A stretch of DNA of 47,984 nt from Candidatus Omnitrophota bacterium (GCA_029568995.1 JAKPYU010000788.1:1-47984), one strand, 5' to 3'; positions 27,513 to 37,093 are shown, counted from the first letter of the stretch. Made by a program: numbers and translations. The notes: a model not told the origin generated them from the sequence alone.

Positions 27513-29186
27513 TTATCGCAATGGCCAATCCGGGATGGGGGTATCCGGGAAGATTCCTTCGCGGACCGCGTGGTCGATGAGCACCGCTTTCGGAGAGGCC
27601 TCTTCGTAATATCCGGCCAATTGGAGATATTCCAGGTTATCGTCTTTCGCCAAATCGGCCAGAAATGGATAGGCGATGGTCTGATAGAGCAATTCCGCTT
27701 CAACCGCGAATGGTCCGGATTCTCCTGACAACGGAATCCGGTAACGAATCCGGTCACCACCGCCCGAAAAATCGGCATCCCGAGACACATCACCGATTGC
27801 GGCAATATCCGCCGAAGCGGAGGTCGGATCGAAGCCATGTGGGAGCAGCCGGTTGTCTTTGGCATACGATGAGGCCGAGAGCAGGGTGTAAGTCACATTC
27901 CCTTTTGTATCCTGCATGATTCCTTCGTAGATCGGTACCTGATCGGGGGACGTGATGATTTCCCGGTGTGGCTCGAATGTCTGGAGATTCGCATCGGCAT
28001 CGTTTCCTTGAATGCGACCGTCTGCCATGAATCGCCCGGACTCAAAAACGACATTCCCAATGTTATCGCGGGCAATGAAGTGAACCCAGGCCCGTCTTGA
28101 CGGAAATCCGGCTGGGAACTTGTGTCCCACATTGGAGATGATCTGAAGGTCCACTTCCAGGAAATTCCCGATGATCCGTACGTCCGTGATCTCCATCGTG
28201 GCTGTCCGTGTTTCCAGTTGTTCGACGGTTCGATCCAGTGTTGCCTGGAGCTGCTCTCGGCTGGCTGTACCGGACAGCTCCTCCCAATACGATCGAAAGA
28301 TGGCCAGTATCGGAGCATTGCCCCCGACAAAGTGATGTCGCGAAAACGGATCTCTGGGTGACAGGAAACGCGGTGCCTGGGATATCACAACCCCGCCCGC
28401 AGCGGGGGGCATGTGACAGTCCCTGCAGCTCCGGGTCTCTTCGCCCTCCTTTGCATAGCGGCTGTGAAGCCATTCCAGGTAGATGGTCTGTTCGGGAAAC
28501 TCGCCAACGATCTCGCCCGTTTCGTTCAGGACCGGGGTGTAGAGAACGTGACATGTACCGCAGAGATTGGACTCGGCGATATGCGGAGCATGGACCGGGG
28601 TAAATCCGGCATTGAGTCGCATGTTGTTGGTGAAGGGATTCGGGTAGGGACCGTGAATCGTCCGATCCGGTGCGCTTTTTAAAAGATCAATCAGGTAACT
28701 TCCGCTGAAGCGCTGTTCTCCCGGCTGCTGTTCGAGAATCTGATGGCAGAGTGTGCAAGAGACTCCATCCAATGCCATCGTGTGGAGGCTATGAGCCGGA
28801 TCAAGGAATCCATCCTCAAAGAATGCAATGGGAAGATTGTCCGCCGCCGCCTGGGTGCGCGCCATTGACGTGTGGCAGGTCAGGCATTTGTTCTCAATGA
28901 CCGATTTGAGATGCGGGAATCGCACAATTTCAGACCGGATCTTGGCGCGAAAAAAGGGGTCTTTGGCGCTGTGTGCCATCATCGTGGATCGCCAGTCACG
29001 ATCCATGGAGACATCATTTCCGGCGGTATCCTGCAGAGCAAAGTGGCATCTGGCACATACCCCTGATCCCGCAAACAGAGTGCTCTTGAATTCGGGCAGG
29101 GTTTGAGCGTGCGAGGTGCTTCCGCCAAGAATGGCCACAAGGATGAGAACTTCAGAGAAATTGCGCCATACAGAAAATCGGGTCAT
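27513..29186 (-). CDS. Periplasmic pentahaem cytochrome c
   Basis: The 557-residue protein has a signal peptide (hydrophobic ILVAILGGSTSHA, cleaved before about residue 29) and five CXXCH haem sites: CARCH, CLTCH, CTLCH, CGTCH and CRDCH, all in the first 280 residues. The remaining half has no haem motif and looks beta-rich. This suggests a periplasmic electron-transfer protein or oxidoreductase related to multihaem cytochromes of the c-554 type. No cytochrome maturation gene or redox partner is next to it. The role is unknown. The upstream gap 29187-29647 holds the fliL-operon promoter region but no gene. Confidence 0.88.
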   Translation of the reverse strand: MTRFSVWRNFSEVLILVAILGGSTSHAQTLPEFKSTLFAGSGVCARCHFALQDTAGNDVSMDRDWRSTMMAHSAKDPFFRAKIRSEIVRFPHLKSVIENKCLTCHTSMARTQAAADNLPIAFFEDGFLDPAHSLHTMALDGVSCTLCHQILEQQPGEQRFSGSYLIDLLKSAPDRTIHGPYPNPFTNNMRLNAGFTPVHAPHIAESNLCGTCHVLYTPVLNETGEIVGEFPEQTIYLEWLHSRYAKEGEETRSCRDCHMPPAAGGVVISQAPRFLSPRDPFSRHHFVGGNAPILAIFRSYWEELSGTASREQLQATLDRTVEQLETRTATMEITDVRIIGNFLEVDLQIISNVGHKFPAGFPSRRAWVHFIARDNIGNVVFESGRFMADGRIQGNDADANLQTFEPHREIITSPDQVPIYEGIMQDTKGNVTYTLLSASSYAKDNRLLPHGFDPTSASADIAAIGDVSRDADFSGGGDRIRYRIPLSGESGPFAVEAELLYQTIAYPFLADLAKDDNLEYLQLAGYYEEASPKAVLIDHAVREGIFPDTPIPDWPLR

Positions 29187-29445
29187 TGTACTTGCCGTTT
29201 CTTGGCGAATCGGGGATTGACCACCCTTTACAAGTGTTCTGCCTATACGTGTTTTCCAGCTTACGAAGGGCTATCCCGGAAACAAAGATCTCCTGCACAA
29301 AGCAGGTGTTACCGAATCGGACATTCTTCGTATTTTCTTATGGAAGGCTCGTTCGGCACGCGGATTGCGTCATTGGTCGGGGTCAAAAGCCTGAATTGGG
29401 GTGAGTGGCAGAACATACCCAAGCCTCCCATTTTGCGGGAAACGT

Positions 29446-29474
29446 TTGGACTGATACAAAAAACGCTGTATTCT
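29446..29474 (+). promoter_or_regulatory. Possible promoter of the flagellar operon
   Basis: TTGGAC (29446-29451) and TATTCT (29469-29474) are 17 bases apart, which would give a leader of about 165 bases. That leader has a perfect 8-bp hairpin (29512-29519 with 29525-29532, CCCGCTTC/GAAGCGGG) without a T-run. No sigma54 or sigma28 site of standard spacing was found in the 460-bp gap. Confidence 0.3.
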
Positions 29475-29647
29475 TCACTGGAAAGGCGAATGGTCGGCAG
29501 GGTAAATATTGCCCGCTTCTGTCCGAAGCGGGTAGAATCTGCACAATGGAGGCGACAAGATTCGCAGGTCCCTTATAGACAGGCCGGGGATCAACAGACA
29601 CCTTCATCGAGAATCACTTACAAACAACGTTCTAAAGGAGGCCAGCA

Positions 29648-30190
29648 ATGGGAGACCCGGAAGAAGCGTCAGGTCAGGAAGAGCAACCGAAACGTGGTAA
29701 AGGCAAATTGTTGATTATTCTCGTGGTTGTCCTTGTCGCCCTGGGAGCGATGGGGGCTGTGGCGTTTACCATTTTCAAAGGCAATACCCCAGACGAGTCT
29801 GAATACGTTGAAACCGTGGAAACCACTTCGGAGAATACGTTCATGATCCCCATTACGGAGCCATTTGTGGTTAATTTGCTGCCGGATGGCACGGATATCC
29901 TGAGCGTTTCGGTTATCCTGCAGCTGACCCCTCGAGAAGAGAGAGGCTCCACGGTGGAAAAGGCAAAGGAGGAACTGATGCCTCTGTCCGATGCAAACGC
30001 CAATACCACCAAAATGCCACTGGTTTCCGAAGCGATTGGTAAGGTCCTTGCTAATAAGACCAAACAGGAATATATCAGTTCAGTCGGGCAGGACCAGGTG
30101 AAGACCGAGATTCAGACTGCGCTTAACAAACTTCTTCGTCATTCGAAGGTAGATAAGGTGATATTCCCGAAACCGCCCATTGTTCAATAA
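29648..30190 (+). CDS. fliL: Flagellar basal body-associated protein FliL
   Basis: A 180-residue inner-membrane protein that supports stator function around the flagellar motor. A charged N-terminus (GKGKL) precedes one membrane helix (IIILVVVLVALGAMGAVAF, about 24-42), then a periplasmic domain with PITEPFVVNLLPDGTDILSV and a hydrophilic end. The length and order fit FliL. AAAGGAGG lies 7 bases before the ATG. It begins a cluster in which fliM follows 28 bases later. Confidence 0.92.
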   Translation: MGDPEEASGQEEQPKRGKGKLLIILVVVLVALGAMGAVAFTIFKGNTPDESEYVETVETTSENTFMIPITEPFVVNLLPDGTDILSVSVILQLTPREERGSTVEKAKEELMPLSDANANTTKMPLVSEAIGKVLANKTKQEYISSVGQDQVKTEIQTALNKLLRHSKVDKVIFPKPPIVQ

Positions 30191-30218
30191 ACCGGGACGG
30201 TCTTTGGAGTAACGGATC

Positions 30219-31214
30219 ATGGCCGACATTCTCTCCCAGAGTGAAATTGATGCGCTTCTGTCCGCATTTGCGACCGGCGAAAGCCCGACCGATGTCGCCG
30301 CCGAGGAAGAGGAGAAAGTCCGCCAAGTTAAGGTCTATGATTTCAACCATCCCGACCGCTTCTCGAAAGACCAGATTCGGACCATGCATCAGCTCCACGA
30401 GCATTTTGCCCGAATCTTCTCCACCTCGCTTTCCGCATTCCTCCGCACCATCGTTGAAGTCAAACTGGTTTCCGTGGACCAGATCTCTTACGAAGAGTTC
30501 ATTCGGTCGATTCCCAATCCGACCTCTCTGAACATCATCAACATGGATCCGCTGGAAGGCGATGCACTGATGGAACTCTCTCCAACCCTGTCGTTCCCGG
30601 TTGTGGACCGTCTCATGGGGGGGCAGGGACAGGTGTTCAAGAAGAACCGCGAGTTGACCGAAATCGAGCAGACCATCATCGAGAAAGTGCTGTATCGTTC
30701 TTTTGACTGCCTCCATGAAGCCTGGGCGAATGTCCTGCCGCTGAATCTATCCCTGGAAGCGTCGGAAACCAATCCCCAGCTTCTCATGCAGCGATATCTT
30801 CCCTCCGAAATGGTCATCCTGATGACCTTCGAGGTCAGTATGGGCGATATTTCGGGGACACTCTCATTCTGCATTCCCTATCCTACGCTCGAACCCATTG
30901 CCATGCAGCTTTCGAGCACCTCCTGGTTTTCCGCCGCGAAAAAGGAACTCTCCGAGGACCACGCGGAAATCCTCTATAAGCGACTCAAACGGGTCAATCT
31001 GCCCATTATTGCGTATTTGGGTTCGGCAAAATTGAAGATCCGGGAATTGTTGGATCTCACCGAAGGGGACGTACTTCAACTCGGCCAACGGATCGATGAA
31101 GACCTCTATGTTTGCGTGGGCAAGGAATACCGATATCGAGGTGAGGCGGGGACACACCGCAAGAAAAAGGCCGTGAAGTTGAAGCTGATCCTCCCCAGCA
31201 AGGATGAGATGTGA
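30219..31214 (+). CDS. fliM: Flagellar motor switch protein FliM
   Basis: A 331-residue switch protein of the C-ring that binds phosphorylated CheY and transmits the direction signal. The N-terminal CheY-binding motif is ILSQSEIDALLSAF (residues 4-17). The middle region contains HPDRFSKDQIRTMHQLHEHFAR and NPTSLNIINMDPLEG, then the GGQGQ loop. The C-terminal SpoA domain has KLKIRELLDLTEGDVLQL and ICVGKEYRY-like ends. Length is normal. Gene order fliL-fliM-fliY is standard. Confidence 0.97.
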   Translation: MADILSQSEIDALLSAFATGESPTDVAAEEEEKVRQVKVYDFNHPDRFSKDQIRTMHQLHEHFARIFSTSLSAFLRTIVEVKLVSVDQISYEEFIRSIPNPTSLNIINMDPLEGDALMELSPTLSFPVVDRLMGGQGQVFKKNRELTEIEQTIIEKVLYRSFDCLHEAWANVLPLNLSLEASETNPQLLMQRYLPSEMVILMTFEVSMGDISGTLSFCIPYPTLEPIAMQLSSTSWFSAAKKELSEDHAEILYKRLKRVNLPIIAYLGSAKLKIRELLDLTEGDVLQLGQRIDEDLYVCVGKEYRYRGEAGTHRKKKAVKLKLILPSKDEM

Positions 31215-31266
31215 GACAGATCATGGGTGACTGGAAAGGGCTTCGGGAGAATAAAAGGAGAGAATT

Positions 31267-32325
31267 ATGGTCGCGGAAGCGCTGACCCAGGCTGAAATTG
31301 ATGCATTGCTCAGCGGCGGGCCTCTGCCGGAATCGGCTCCGCAAGCCGCCGAACCGTCCGGGGCGGCTCCCGGGCCGTCTCTCATTACCGCCGATGAGGA
31401 GGATGCCGTCCGCAATTACGCTGAGATTATCGCCTCGGCGGGAAGCAACGTTCTGTCCACCATCCTGGGAGACGATGTCTCCATCAGTGTCGAGGATGTG
31501 GTCGAAACCGATCCGAGAACCATCGGCGGCCAGATCAAAGAGAAAGTCGTTTCGTTTACGACGAACTATTCCGGGCTTATCAGCGGACAGACCCTGGTGA
31601 ACCTGGGTTTTGAAGAAAGTCTGAAACTGGCAGGGCAGATGACAGGTGGCGGCGAAATTCAAGAGCTCGCCGATGTGGAGGAGAGCGCTCTGAATGAGGC
31701 GGTTCAGCAGGTCATCAGTGCCGCCAATACGGACCTTGCCGCGCAACTGGGCGGTGAGGTGGGGATCGACCCACCGGATGTTGTGGTCACTCCGGACAAC
31801 CTGGCGGATCTGCTTCCGCCTTCGGATCAGCGTGAAATTCTGGTTACCTATCAGATTGCGTCGGCCGGCCTTTCCGGCAGGCTGACCCAGGTTCTGCCGC
31901 GCAACCTGGTGCAGGGGATGATGGATGCCGCCGCCGGTGCGGGGACACGAGGCGCTGTCTCCGATCATCGCGCGTACGCCAGCTCCCGAACCGCGCCGGA
32001 AATTCTCACTCAGCCCGCCGCGTTTCAGCCGCTTGTGGCGGAGGGCAGGGGACCCAGCGCCGACATCACCAACCTGGAACTGATCCTGGATATCCCCCTG
32101 GAAGTTAAAGTCGAGCTGGGGCGAACAACCCGCAAAATCCGCGAGGTGCTCGAACTGGGGCCTGGCTCCGTGGTCGAACTGGATAAACTCGCCGGTGAGC
32201 CGGTGGATATCCTGGTGAATGAAAAATTATTCGCTAAAGGCGAAGTCGTGGTCATTGATGAAAACTTCGGTGTCCGCATCACGGACATTATGACGATTGA
32301 GGAGCGCATTGAAGCGCTGAAATAG
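31267..32325 (+). CDS. fliY: Flagellar motor switch protein FliY (CheC-like plus FliN domain)
   Basis: The 352-residue product opens with a FliM-like CheY-binding motif (LTQAEIDALLSGG), has a CheC/CheX-like middle (about 45-240, LNEAVQQVISAANTDLAAQLG) and a C-terminal FliN/SpoA domain (about 265-350, LILDIPLEVKVELGRTTRKI, FGVRITDIMT). FliY proteins sit in the C-ring and can dephosphorylate CheY-P. The middle looks long and acidic compared with Bacillus FliY, and its phosphatase residues were not verified. AAAGGAG precedes the ATG. A second FliN-like gene follows after 4 bases. Confidence 0.9.
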   Translation: MVAEALTQAEIDALLSGGPLPESAPQAAEPSGAAPGPSLITADEEDAVRNYAEIIASAGSNVLSTILGDDVSISVEDVVETDPRTIGGQIKEKVVSFTTNYSGLISGQTLVNLGFEESLKLAGQMTGGGEIQELADVEESALNEAVQQVISAANTDLAAQLGGEVGIDPPDVVVTPDNLADLLPPSDQREILVTYQIASAGLSGRLTQVLPRNLVQGMMDAAAGAGTRGAVSDHRAYASSRTAPEILTQPAAFQPLVAEGRGPSADITNLELILDIPLEVKVELGRTTRKIREVLELGPGSVVELDKLAGEPVDILVNEKLFAKGEVVVIDENFGVRITDIMTIEERIEALK

Positions 32326-32329
32326 CGGT

Positions 32330-32740
32330 ATGGCGGAAGCAGCACGAAATCTCAGGATTGTGGATCTGCTGTCCCTGCGCCCCGGGCAGGTGCTTCGCCT
32401 TCACCGTGTCCATGACCGTCCGGTTTTACTGCCCTCCGAGGAGAAGATCCCGGATGAGGAGGTCCTCGCAGAACATGTTCCCGCCGGCCAGCCCAGCCTT
32501 CTGGCCGGTAACCTCAGCAAGATTCTTGAATGCGCCGTGGAGACACAGGTTGTGATTCGCCACGATGGTGGCAAAATACTCCAGGTATTCCTTCTCGACC
32601 CGCGCTCGTGGAAATACCTCTTGCAGGAAACGGGCACACAGGTCGAGCTGCGCATCGGCGGGAGGATCTTCGCCCATGGAGTAGTCCAGGGTGGAGAGGA
32701 ACCGGGTATCCGGATCTCTTCGCTTGTGGAGCGCAGGTAA
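32330..32740 (+). CDS. Divergent FliN/SpoA-like protein
   Basis: A 136-residue protein right after fliY. Its C-terminal part (TQVELRIGGRIFAHGVVQGG, IRISSLVERR) resembles the last strands of FliN/SpoA domains, and LRIVDLLSLRPGQVLRLHRV resembles their start. It may be a second C-ring or export-apparatus subunit. The sequence is clearly diverged from the FliN domain of the preceding protein, and the family call is moderate. It starts 4 bases after fliY and its stop shares one base with the fliO-like start (TAATG). Confidence 0.65.
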   Translation: MAEAARNLRIVDLLSLRPGQVLRLHRVHDRPVLLPSEEKIPDEEVLAEHVPAGQPSLLAGNLSKILECAVETQVVIRHDGGKILQVFLLDPRSWKYLLQETGTQVELRIGGRIFAHGVVQGGEEPGIRISSLVERR

Positions 32741-33486
32741 TGCACCGTTCTCGAATCCCCACGTTCTCAGCGGCAGGTCGACTCCTGCCCCTCCTACTGG
32801 TCGTGTCCTTTCTTGTTCCCCTGTCGGCACAGGACGAACAATCATCGGGCACCGATATCCGTTCCGGAACACCCGCCGCCGGTATTCTGTCCGGCGATGA
32901 GAAGAAAACGACGGATGCCCAGAACAACCTCCTGGAGAATATCGCAAAAGACTATGAACGACTGAATTCCTCCCCTACCGGACAGAATGGAACCGAAGCA
33001 CCATCGAACCTGAAGGATCGGGAAACGGGAGGATACTGGGGGCCGTTGTTTGGATTGGCGGTGGTTGTCGGCCTGATCCTCTGTTCGGGATGGGCCGTGA
33101 AACGATTCCTGGGTGGGGGTGTCGCTGTTCCGCGTGGGAAGATGCGCGTCATTGCCTCCTGTCCGCTGTCTCAACGTTCCCGGCTGTATATTGTCGAGGT
33201 CGAGGGCGAACGGTTTCTGATTGGGGAAGGAAACAGCCAGGTCTCTCTGATTGGCCGACTGGCCGCAACGGTCGAATCACAGAACATCGACACCGAGCAC
33301 GCGGACGATGCACCAGCGACGGAGGATCAGGCGGGATTGAATCCGACCTTCGCCGACCGGTTGCGCGAGTGGGAACGTTCCGTCTCAGGGCAGAGCGTGT
33401 CGGGAGAAGTTCGAACCAGCCTTCGCCTGATGGAGACGCTTGCGCGAAGGCTTCGCCGAGGCCGGGATCTGTCGGAGGATCGTTGA
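32740..33486 (+). CDS. fliO: FliO-like flagellar export protein
   Basis: The 248-residue product has a signal-type helix (RLLPLLLVVSFLVPLSA), a Gly/Asn/Ser-rich polar linker, a membrane helix (YWGPLFGLAVVVGLILCSGW) and a FliO domain (MRVIASCPLSQRSRLYIVEV, FLIGEGNSQVSLIGRL). FliO aids assembly of the FliP-FliQ-FliR export gate. The start shares one base with the previous stop, so a longer upstream frame is a shadow. The polar periplasmic part is longer than in many FliO proteins. No fliP, fliQ or fliR follows here; transcription would meet the opposing glycosidase gene. Confidence 0.85.
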   Translation: MHRSRIPTFSAAGRLLPLLLVVSFLVPLSAQDEQSSGTDIRSGTPAAGILSGDEKKTTDAQNNLLENIAKDYERLNSSPTGQNGTEAPSNLKDRETGGYWGPLFGLAVVVGLILCSGWAVKRFLGGGVAVPRGKMRVIASCPLSQRSRLYIVEVEGERFLIGEGNSQVSLIGRLAATVESQNIDTEHADDAPATEDQAGLNPTFADRLREWERSVSGQSVSGEVRTSLRLMETLARRLRRGRDLSEDR

Positions 33487-33535
33487 TACCAAGCCTTCGC
33501 CACAGGATACAGCCGCTGTTATCCACGTGTTCATG

Positions 33536-36500
33536 CTATTTCAACGCGATGTCTACTCTCTTCGCCGCAAGAATCCGCACCGGACCCAATAAGCCCGAAG
33601 CCGGCAAAGGTCTGAAACCGATGGAACCGCGAAAACTCGCCGAATGCGCTGTTGTATCGCTGCCGTAGTGATCCACAAGATCCCCGGGAATGGGAACCGG
33701 CTCTTCCAGCCCGGAGACGCGGTTGATGAGAGTATTGGTCACCACAATCACCAGTCGGTTGCGGCCATGCCGTACGGCCTTGGTAATATCCAGGACCTGA
33801 TCCCGAACCCATACGGTCCCGAGGTTGTTGTCGTTCAACTCGACCACCGCGACATTGCCCACCCGACCGAGATCCAGTTGCAGCTGCAAGTCCGGTGCAA
33901 GGTATTCTTCAGGTAAATCGAAAGCCGTCTCATAGTGGCCACTGCCGCTGAAATGTTCCGTGAGCGGATTTTCAGTCCAGGAAACGAGATGGGTAAGCGT
34001 GCTGTCTACCGGTGGAAAATTGTCTCCTGCCAAAGTCATCCGCCAGTGACCGTCAATCCGAAATGGCGCGGGAATATCCTCTACCGGAACGGTGTAGGAT
34101 CTGTCGTTAAGGGTAACGTAATGTGGACCGTTGTCTCGGCTGAAAGCCTGCACCGTATCTTGCTCGATCGCAACAATCTCGGCGAAATTGCTTTCTGCCA
34201 CGTGGAGGGAGTCCTCGCCCGCCTGGAAAAGCAGAAACGTCGATTCATAAGGCGCCAGATTGAGCGGAATCTCGATACCGTCTGTCTTTGTCTGATACTC
34301 CCACTGACGTGTGATAGCGCCGGTGTAAGGACTGCATCGCCAGGGGATTCTATCGTGAACGCGGAAGGTCACCGGAATGGTGCTTCGGCGGTCCTGGATG
34401 TTCGTTACAAAATAAAGATCGGCGTCATCGAGTCTGCGATGCACATAGGTCAGGCCGTTGTTCTCTCGTAATCCTTCCAATGCAAAGTCGATGCCGAAAT
34501 CCGGTGCGACATGTTCTCGCAGAGTCTTTACGAACGGATCCAGTGCACTGCTGCGCCAATCCAGAACATCCTGACGATGGATCACCCGCTGAATATGATA
34601 CGTGCAGCCCTTGCCGTACGCCCGGCACGCTGTGTCGTCATCACCGGACGGTTCTGCGAACATCTTGCCCGCGATGGCCCGTACTTGCTCATCATTTCCC
34701 GTATAATCCGCAAATCCGACCGAAGCCTCCGGAATGCGTTCCAGGGCAATGATCACTCCGCCGTTCTGTACGTATTGCTGCAAAGCCTGGAGCGTGGCCA
34801 ATGGCATGGCCTGTATGTTCGGCAGGATAAGAAGGCGATAAGACATCGCGCCGACATGAATCCTACCATCAGTCAAATCTGCCTGGTTCTGCAGAACGTC
34901 ATCGTTGATCAGATCGAAATTATATCCATTGGCGGCGAGCAGCTTGCCCAGATCGCCCCAATAGAAATCCCGTGTCCATTTGCGCGCGTTCTGCACATCG
35001 AGAGTCCATTGATTAGCCAGGGGAGAGTACACGGCTACATCCTTTTGGGGAGTACCAAGCCTCAGCATGGTGCAGCAACGTGCGAGATAATCGGCCAGCA
35101 GCCGATAGTACTTCCACCAGATATTGGTATGGTTCAGCACAACCTCCCAGGGCAGGGCACGTGAGGGTGCGGCGATCCTCTCGGGCGTATAGCAGTACAG
35201 GTGATTGTAGAATTGGTTCGCTCCGGCGCAGAGAAATCCGTCGCTCGCTATTTTGAGTTCTTCCAGGGTCGCTCGATATATTTCCCAATGGAGATACGTG
35301 TACGCTTCAACACCGATGATGTTCCGGCCGTACAGATCGGCGCCGGAAGCAACGTACCGTCTTGGTCCGATGCGTGTGTCAAACCAGGGAACGGCATCTT
35401 TTTCTCCCGGAGTGATTTCCATAAAAGGCAGATCTACGGCACCGGCTCCCTGCAGGATATCCGTGGGAAATCCATAAGGTTCCATACTGCCTTTCACATG
35501 GTGATCGTGACACCATCCCAGGAAAGCGTTGAAGAAGATCTCCATTCCGGCGTGGTGAAGGAAGTCGTTCACATCGTATTTGATCTTCGGCGATATTTCA
35601 CCGACCGGCCACCACAGGGCGGGCAGAAACCTGGTGAGGTCGTATCCCTTGTATTGCCGAAACTCAGCCATCAGGTCATCGCTCCAATAGATGCCATTCG
35701 GCAAGCTCGCCATCTCAAAACTGTCGCAGTGCAAGGCTTCCACGGTCTTGCCGAATTCATCGCCCACAGCCTCATAAAATCTACCCCCGATGAAATCGCA
35801 GTAATGAGTCATAGCCTTTTTGCTGAAATGATCGACGCACCAATGCTCCTGTCCGTAATCCGGACCGACGGTTTTCTGGCCGGTGTATTTCAACCGGAAA
35901 GCCATAATTCGCCAAGTGCCTTCAGGAACGGACCAGTCGAGCGTGGTTTCTTTAACGCGCGACGTCAAATCGATAAGGGAATCCGTTTCGATTCTGCCAT
36001 CAACTACTATTCCTGCCACAACGGCTACCAGTATGTCGACCTCCGGAATATTTTCAACATGGATTTCGCCGCGATGGTCCGGTGCTTTTTCGTATTTGGG
36101 CAGTTGACCGGAGAAATCACGCGGACCGATTACCTCCACAGCCGCCGGTACCAGGCTCTGACTGCGTTCCTCCGGCGGCACCCAGTATCCGCCAAACACC
36201 CAGCCGCCGCTGAAATTGAGTATGACCTTCATGTCTAATTCGCGTGCGGTCAGCACCGCGTGCCGCAGCATGGCAAGATGCTCATCCGACAGAAAGGGGA
36301 TGGAGCCTTTTTCATAGATCGGCGAGAAGGCGCTGTTGATCAATACCCCGCCCATTCCCTGTTCATGCATCTGCTTGAGTTCCCACGTGATTTCCTCTTG
36401 GGTTACCGCGCTGCCGGGCCAGAACCAATAAGTCTGCGGGCGACATTCAATGGGAGGATCAGAAAAATCGCGGCGAATGTTCTCGTCTATAGGAGCAGCG

Positions 36501-36574
36501 GGAACGCCGACCGCAGCGATCAGGATTGCGATCAGGAATTGCAGATTATGTCGTAGCGAGTTCACAGAAAGCAC
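33536..36574 (-). CDS. Exported GH106-like glycoside hydrolase (alpha-L-rhamnosidase-like)
   Basis: A 1012-residue protein with a signal-type N-terminus (FLIAILIAAVGVPAAP). The following PPIECRPQTYWFWPGSAVTQ and GMGGVLINSAF are typical of the GH106 family, whose known members release L-rhamnose from plant and bacterial polysaccharides. The long C-terminal part has beta-sandwich segments (RNRLVIVVTNTLINR, DLQLQLDLGRVGNVAVVEL). The start is GTG (36574), with AAGGTG 8 bases upstream. The catalytic pair was not verified. It is monocistronic by position and faces the flagellar cluster. Its presence suggests growth on complex polysaccharides. Confidence 0.82.
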   Translation of the reverse strand: MLSVNSLRHNLQFLIAILIAAVGVPAAPIDENIRRDFSDPPIECRPQTYWFWPGSAVTQEEITWELKQMHEQGMGGVLINSAFSPIYEKGSIPFLSDEHLAMLRHAVLTARELDMKVILNFSGGWVFGGYWVPPEERSQSLVPAAVEVIGPRDFSGQLPKYEKAPDHRGEIHVENIPEVDILVAVVAGIVVDGRIETDSLIDLTSRVKETTLDWSVPEGTWRIMAFRLKYTGQKTVGPDYGQEHWCVDHFSKKAMTHYCDFIGGRFYEAVGDEFGKTVEALHCDSFEMASLPNGIYWSDDLMAEFRQYKGYDLTRFLPALWWPVGEISPKIKYDVNDFLHHAGMEIFFNAFLGWCHDHHVKGSMEPYGFPTDILQGAGAVDLPFMEITPGEKDAVPWFDTRIGPRRYVASGADLYGRNIIGVEAYTYLHWEIYRATLEELKIASDGFLCAGANQFYNHLYCYTPERIAAPSRALPWEVVLNHTNIWWKYYRLLADYLARCCTMLRLGTPQKDVAVYSPLANQWTLDVQNARKWTRDFYWGDLGKLLAANGYNFDLINDDVLQNQADLTDGRIHVGAMSYRLLILPNIQAMPLATLQALQQYVQNGGVIIALERIPEASVGFADYTGNDEQVRAIAGKMFAEPSGDDDTACRAYGKGCTYHIQRVIHRQDVLDWRSSALDPFVKTLREHVAPDFGIDFALEGLRENNGLTYVHRRLDDADLYFVTNIQDRRSTIPVTFRVHDRIPWRCSPYTGAITRQWEYQTKTDGIEIPLNLAPYESTFLLFQAGEDSLHVAESNFAEIVAIEQDTVQAFSRDNGPHYVTLNDRSYTVPVEDIPAPFRIDGHWRMTLAGDNFPPVDSTLTHLVSWTENPLTEHFSGSGHYETAFDLPEEYLAPDLQLQLDLGRVGNVAVVELNDNNLGTVWVRDQVLDITKAVRHGRNRLVIVVTNTLINRVSGLEEPVPIPGDLVDHYGSDTTAHSASFRGSIGFRPLPASGLLGPVRILAAKRVDIALK

Positions 36575-36623
36575 TGTTATGCACCTTTATTCTCTCAGAA
36601 TCAGCAATGGAGTATCCGGAGTG

Positions 36624-36920
36624 TCAAGGAAGATATCGATCGATATCGAGCGAACCGTGAAATACGCCCAAAATATCGACTGCCCCCGTCGGCTTCAGTA
36701 GATACGCAATCCGATAATGACCATAAAGCAATATGCGAATTTCGCCATCCGATTCGCATCGATATGTGTGCCCGATCTGTGGAAAGCGATGGAGGATCTG
36801 CGCCCGGTCATAAATCTCCTTTATGACCTTGTGCGCAATCACAGGATTGTCTTCGGCAATGTAGTTGTATATATCCTGAAGCCGGCGCAGGGCTTCCTCG
36901 GTCCATCTTATTTCTGCCAT
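36624..36920 (-). CDS. ParE/RelE-family toxin
   Basis: A 98-residue protein with the RelE/ParE fold signature: WTEEALRRLQDIYNYIAEDN, then RFPQIGHTYR and EIRILLYGHYRIAYLLK, ending in a strand-turn DILGVFHGSLDI. ParE-type proteins poison gyrase and RelE-type proteins cut mRNA; the sequence does not decide between them. It overlaps the antitoxin gene by 13 bases, with the antitoxin first in the operon. Confidence 0.88.
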   Translation of the reverse strand: MAEIRWTEEALRRLQDIYNYIAEDNPVIAHKVIKEIYDRAQILHRFPQIGHTYRCESDGEIRILLYGHYRIAYLLKPTGAVDILGVFHGSLDIDRYLP

Positions 36921-37093
36921 GTGCGGATGCGCTGTTCCATTTCCTCATTTGACATCAGCCGTCCCTCGCGGGAGTCTGCCAGACCGCGTTGAAGCATTCG
37001 TTCAAAGGCCAGTTCCCGCATGATTTCTTCATAAGTGGCATCGTCGGGTTGAGCCTGAATCACATCGGTCATTCGATCTTTGACTGTTGACAT
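36908..37093 (-). CDS. Antitoxin partner of the ParE-like toxin
   Basis: A 61-residue protein starting MSTVKDRMTDVIQAQPDDAT, rich in Glu, Asp and Arg and helical in appearance, with a short C-terminal tail (MEQRIRTWQK) that would wrap the toxin. The fold was not assigned. The order antitoxin first, overlapping toxin second, is the usual one. It lies just downstream of the ogt-like gene on the same strand, 74 bases away. Confidence 0.8.
   Translation of the reverse strand: MSTVKDRMTDVIQAQPDDATYEEIMRELAFERMLQRGLADSREGRLMSNEEMEQRIRTWQK

Noticed and set aside
29103-29714. 203-residue plus-strand ORF across the cytochrome start and fliL
   Set aside because: It overlaps the start of two real genes in other frames, has no domain and no convincing ribosome binding site.
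35201-36238. 345-residue plus-strand ORF inside the GH106-like gene
   Set aside because: Antisense to a gene with recognised family motifs; no ribosome binding site.
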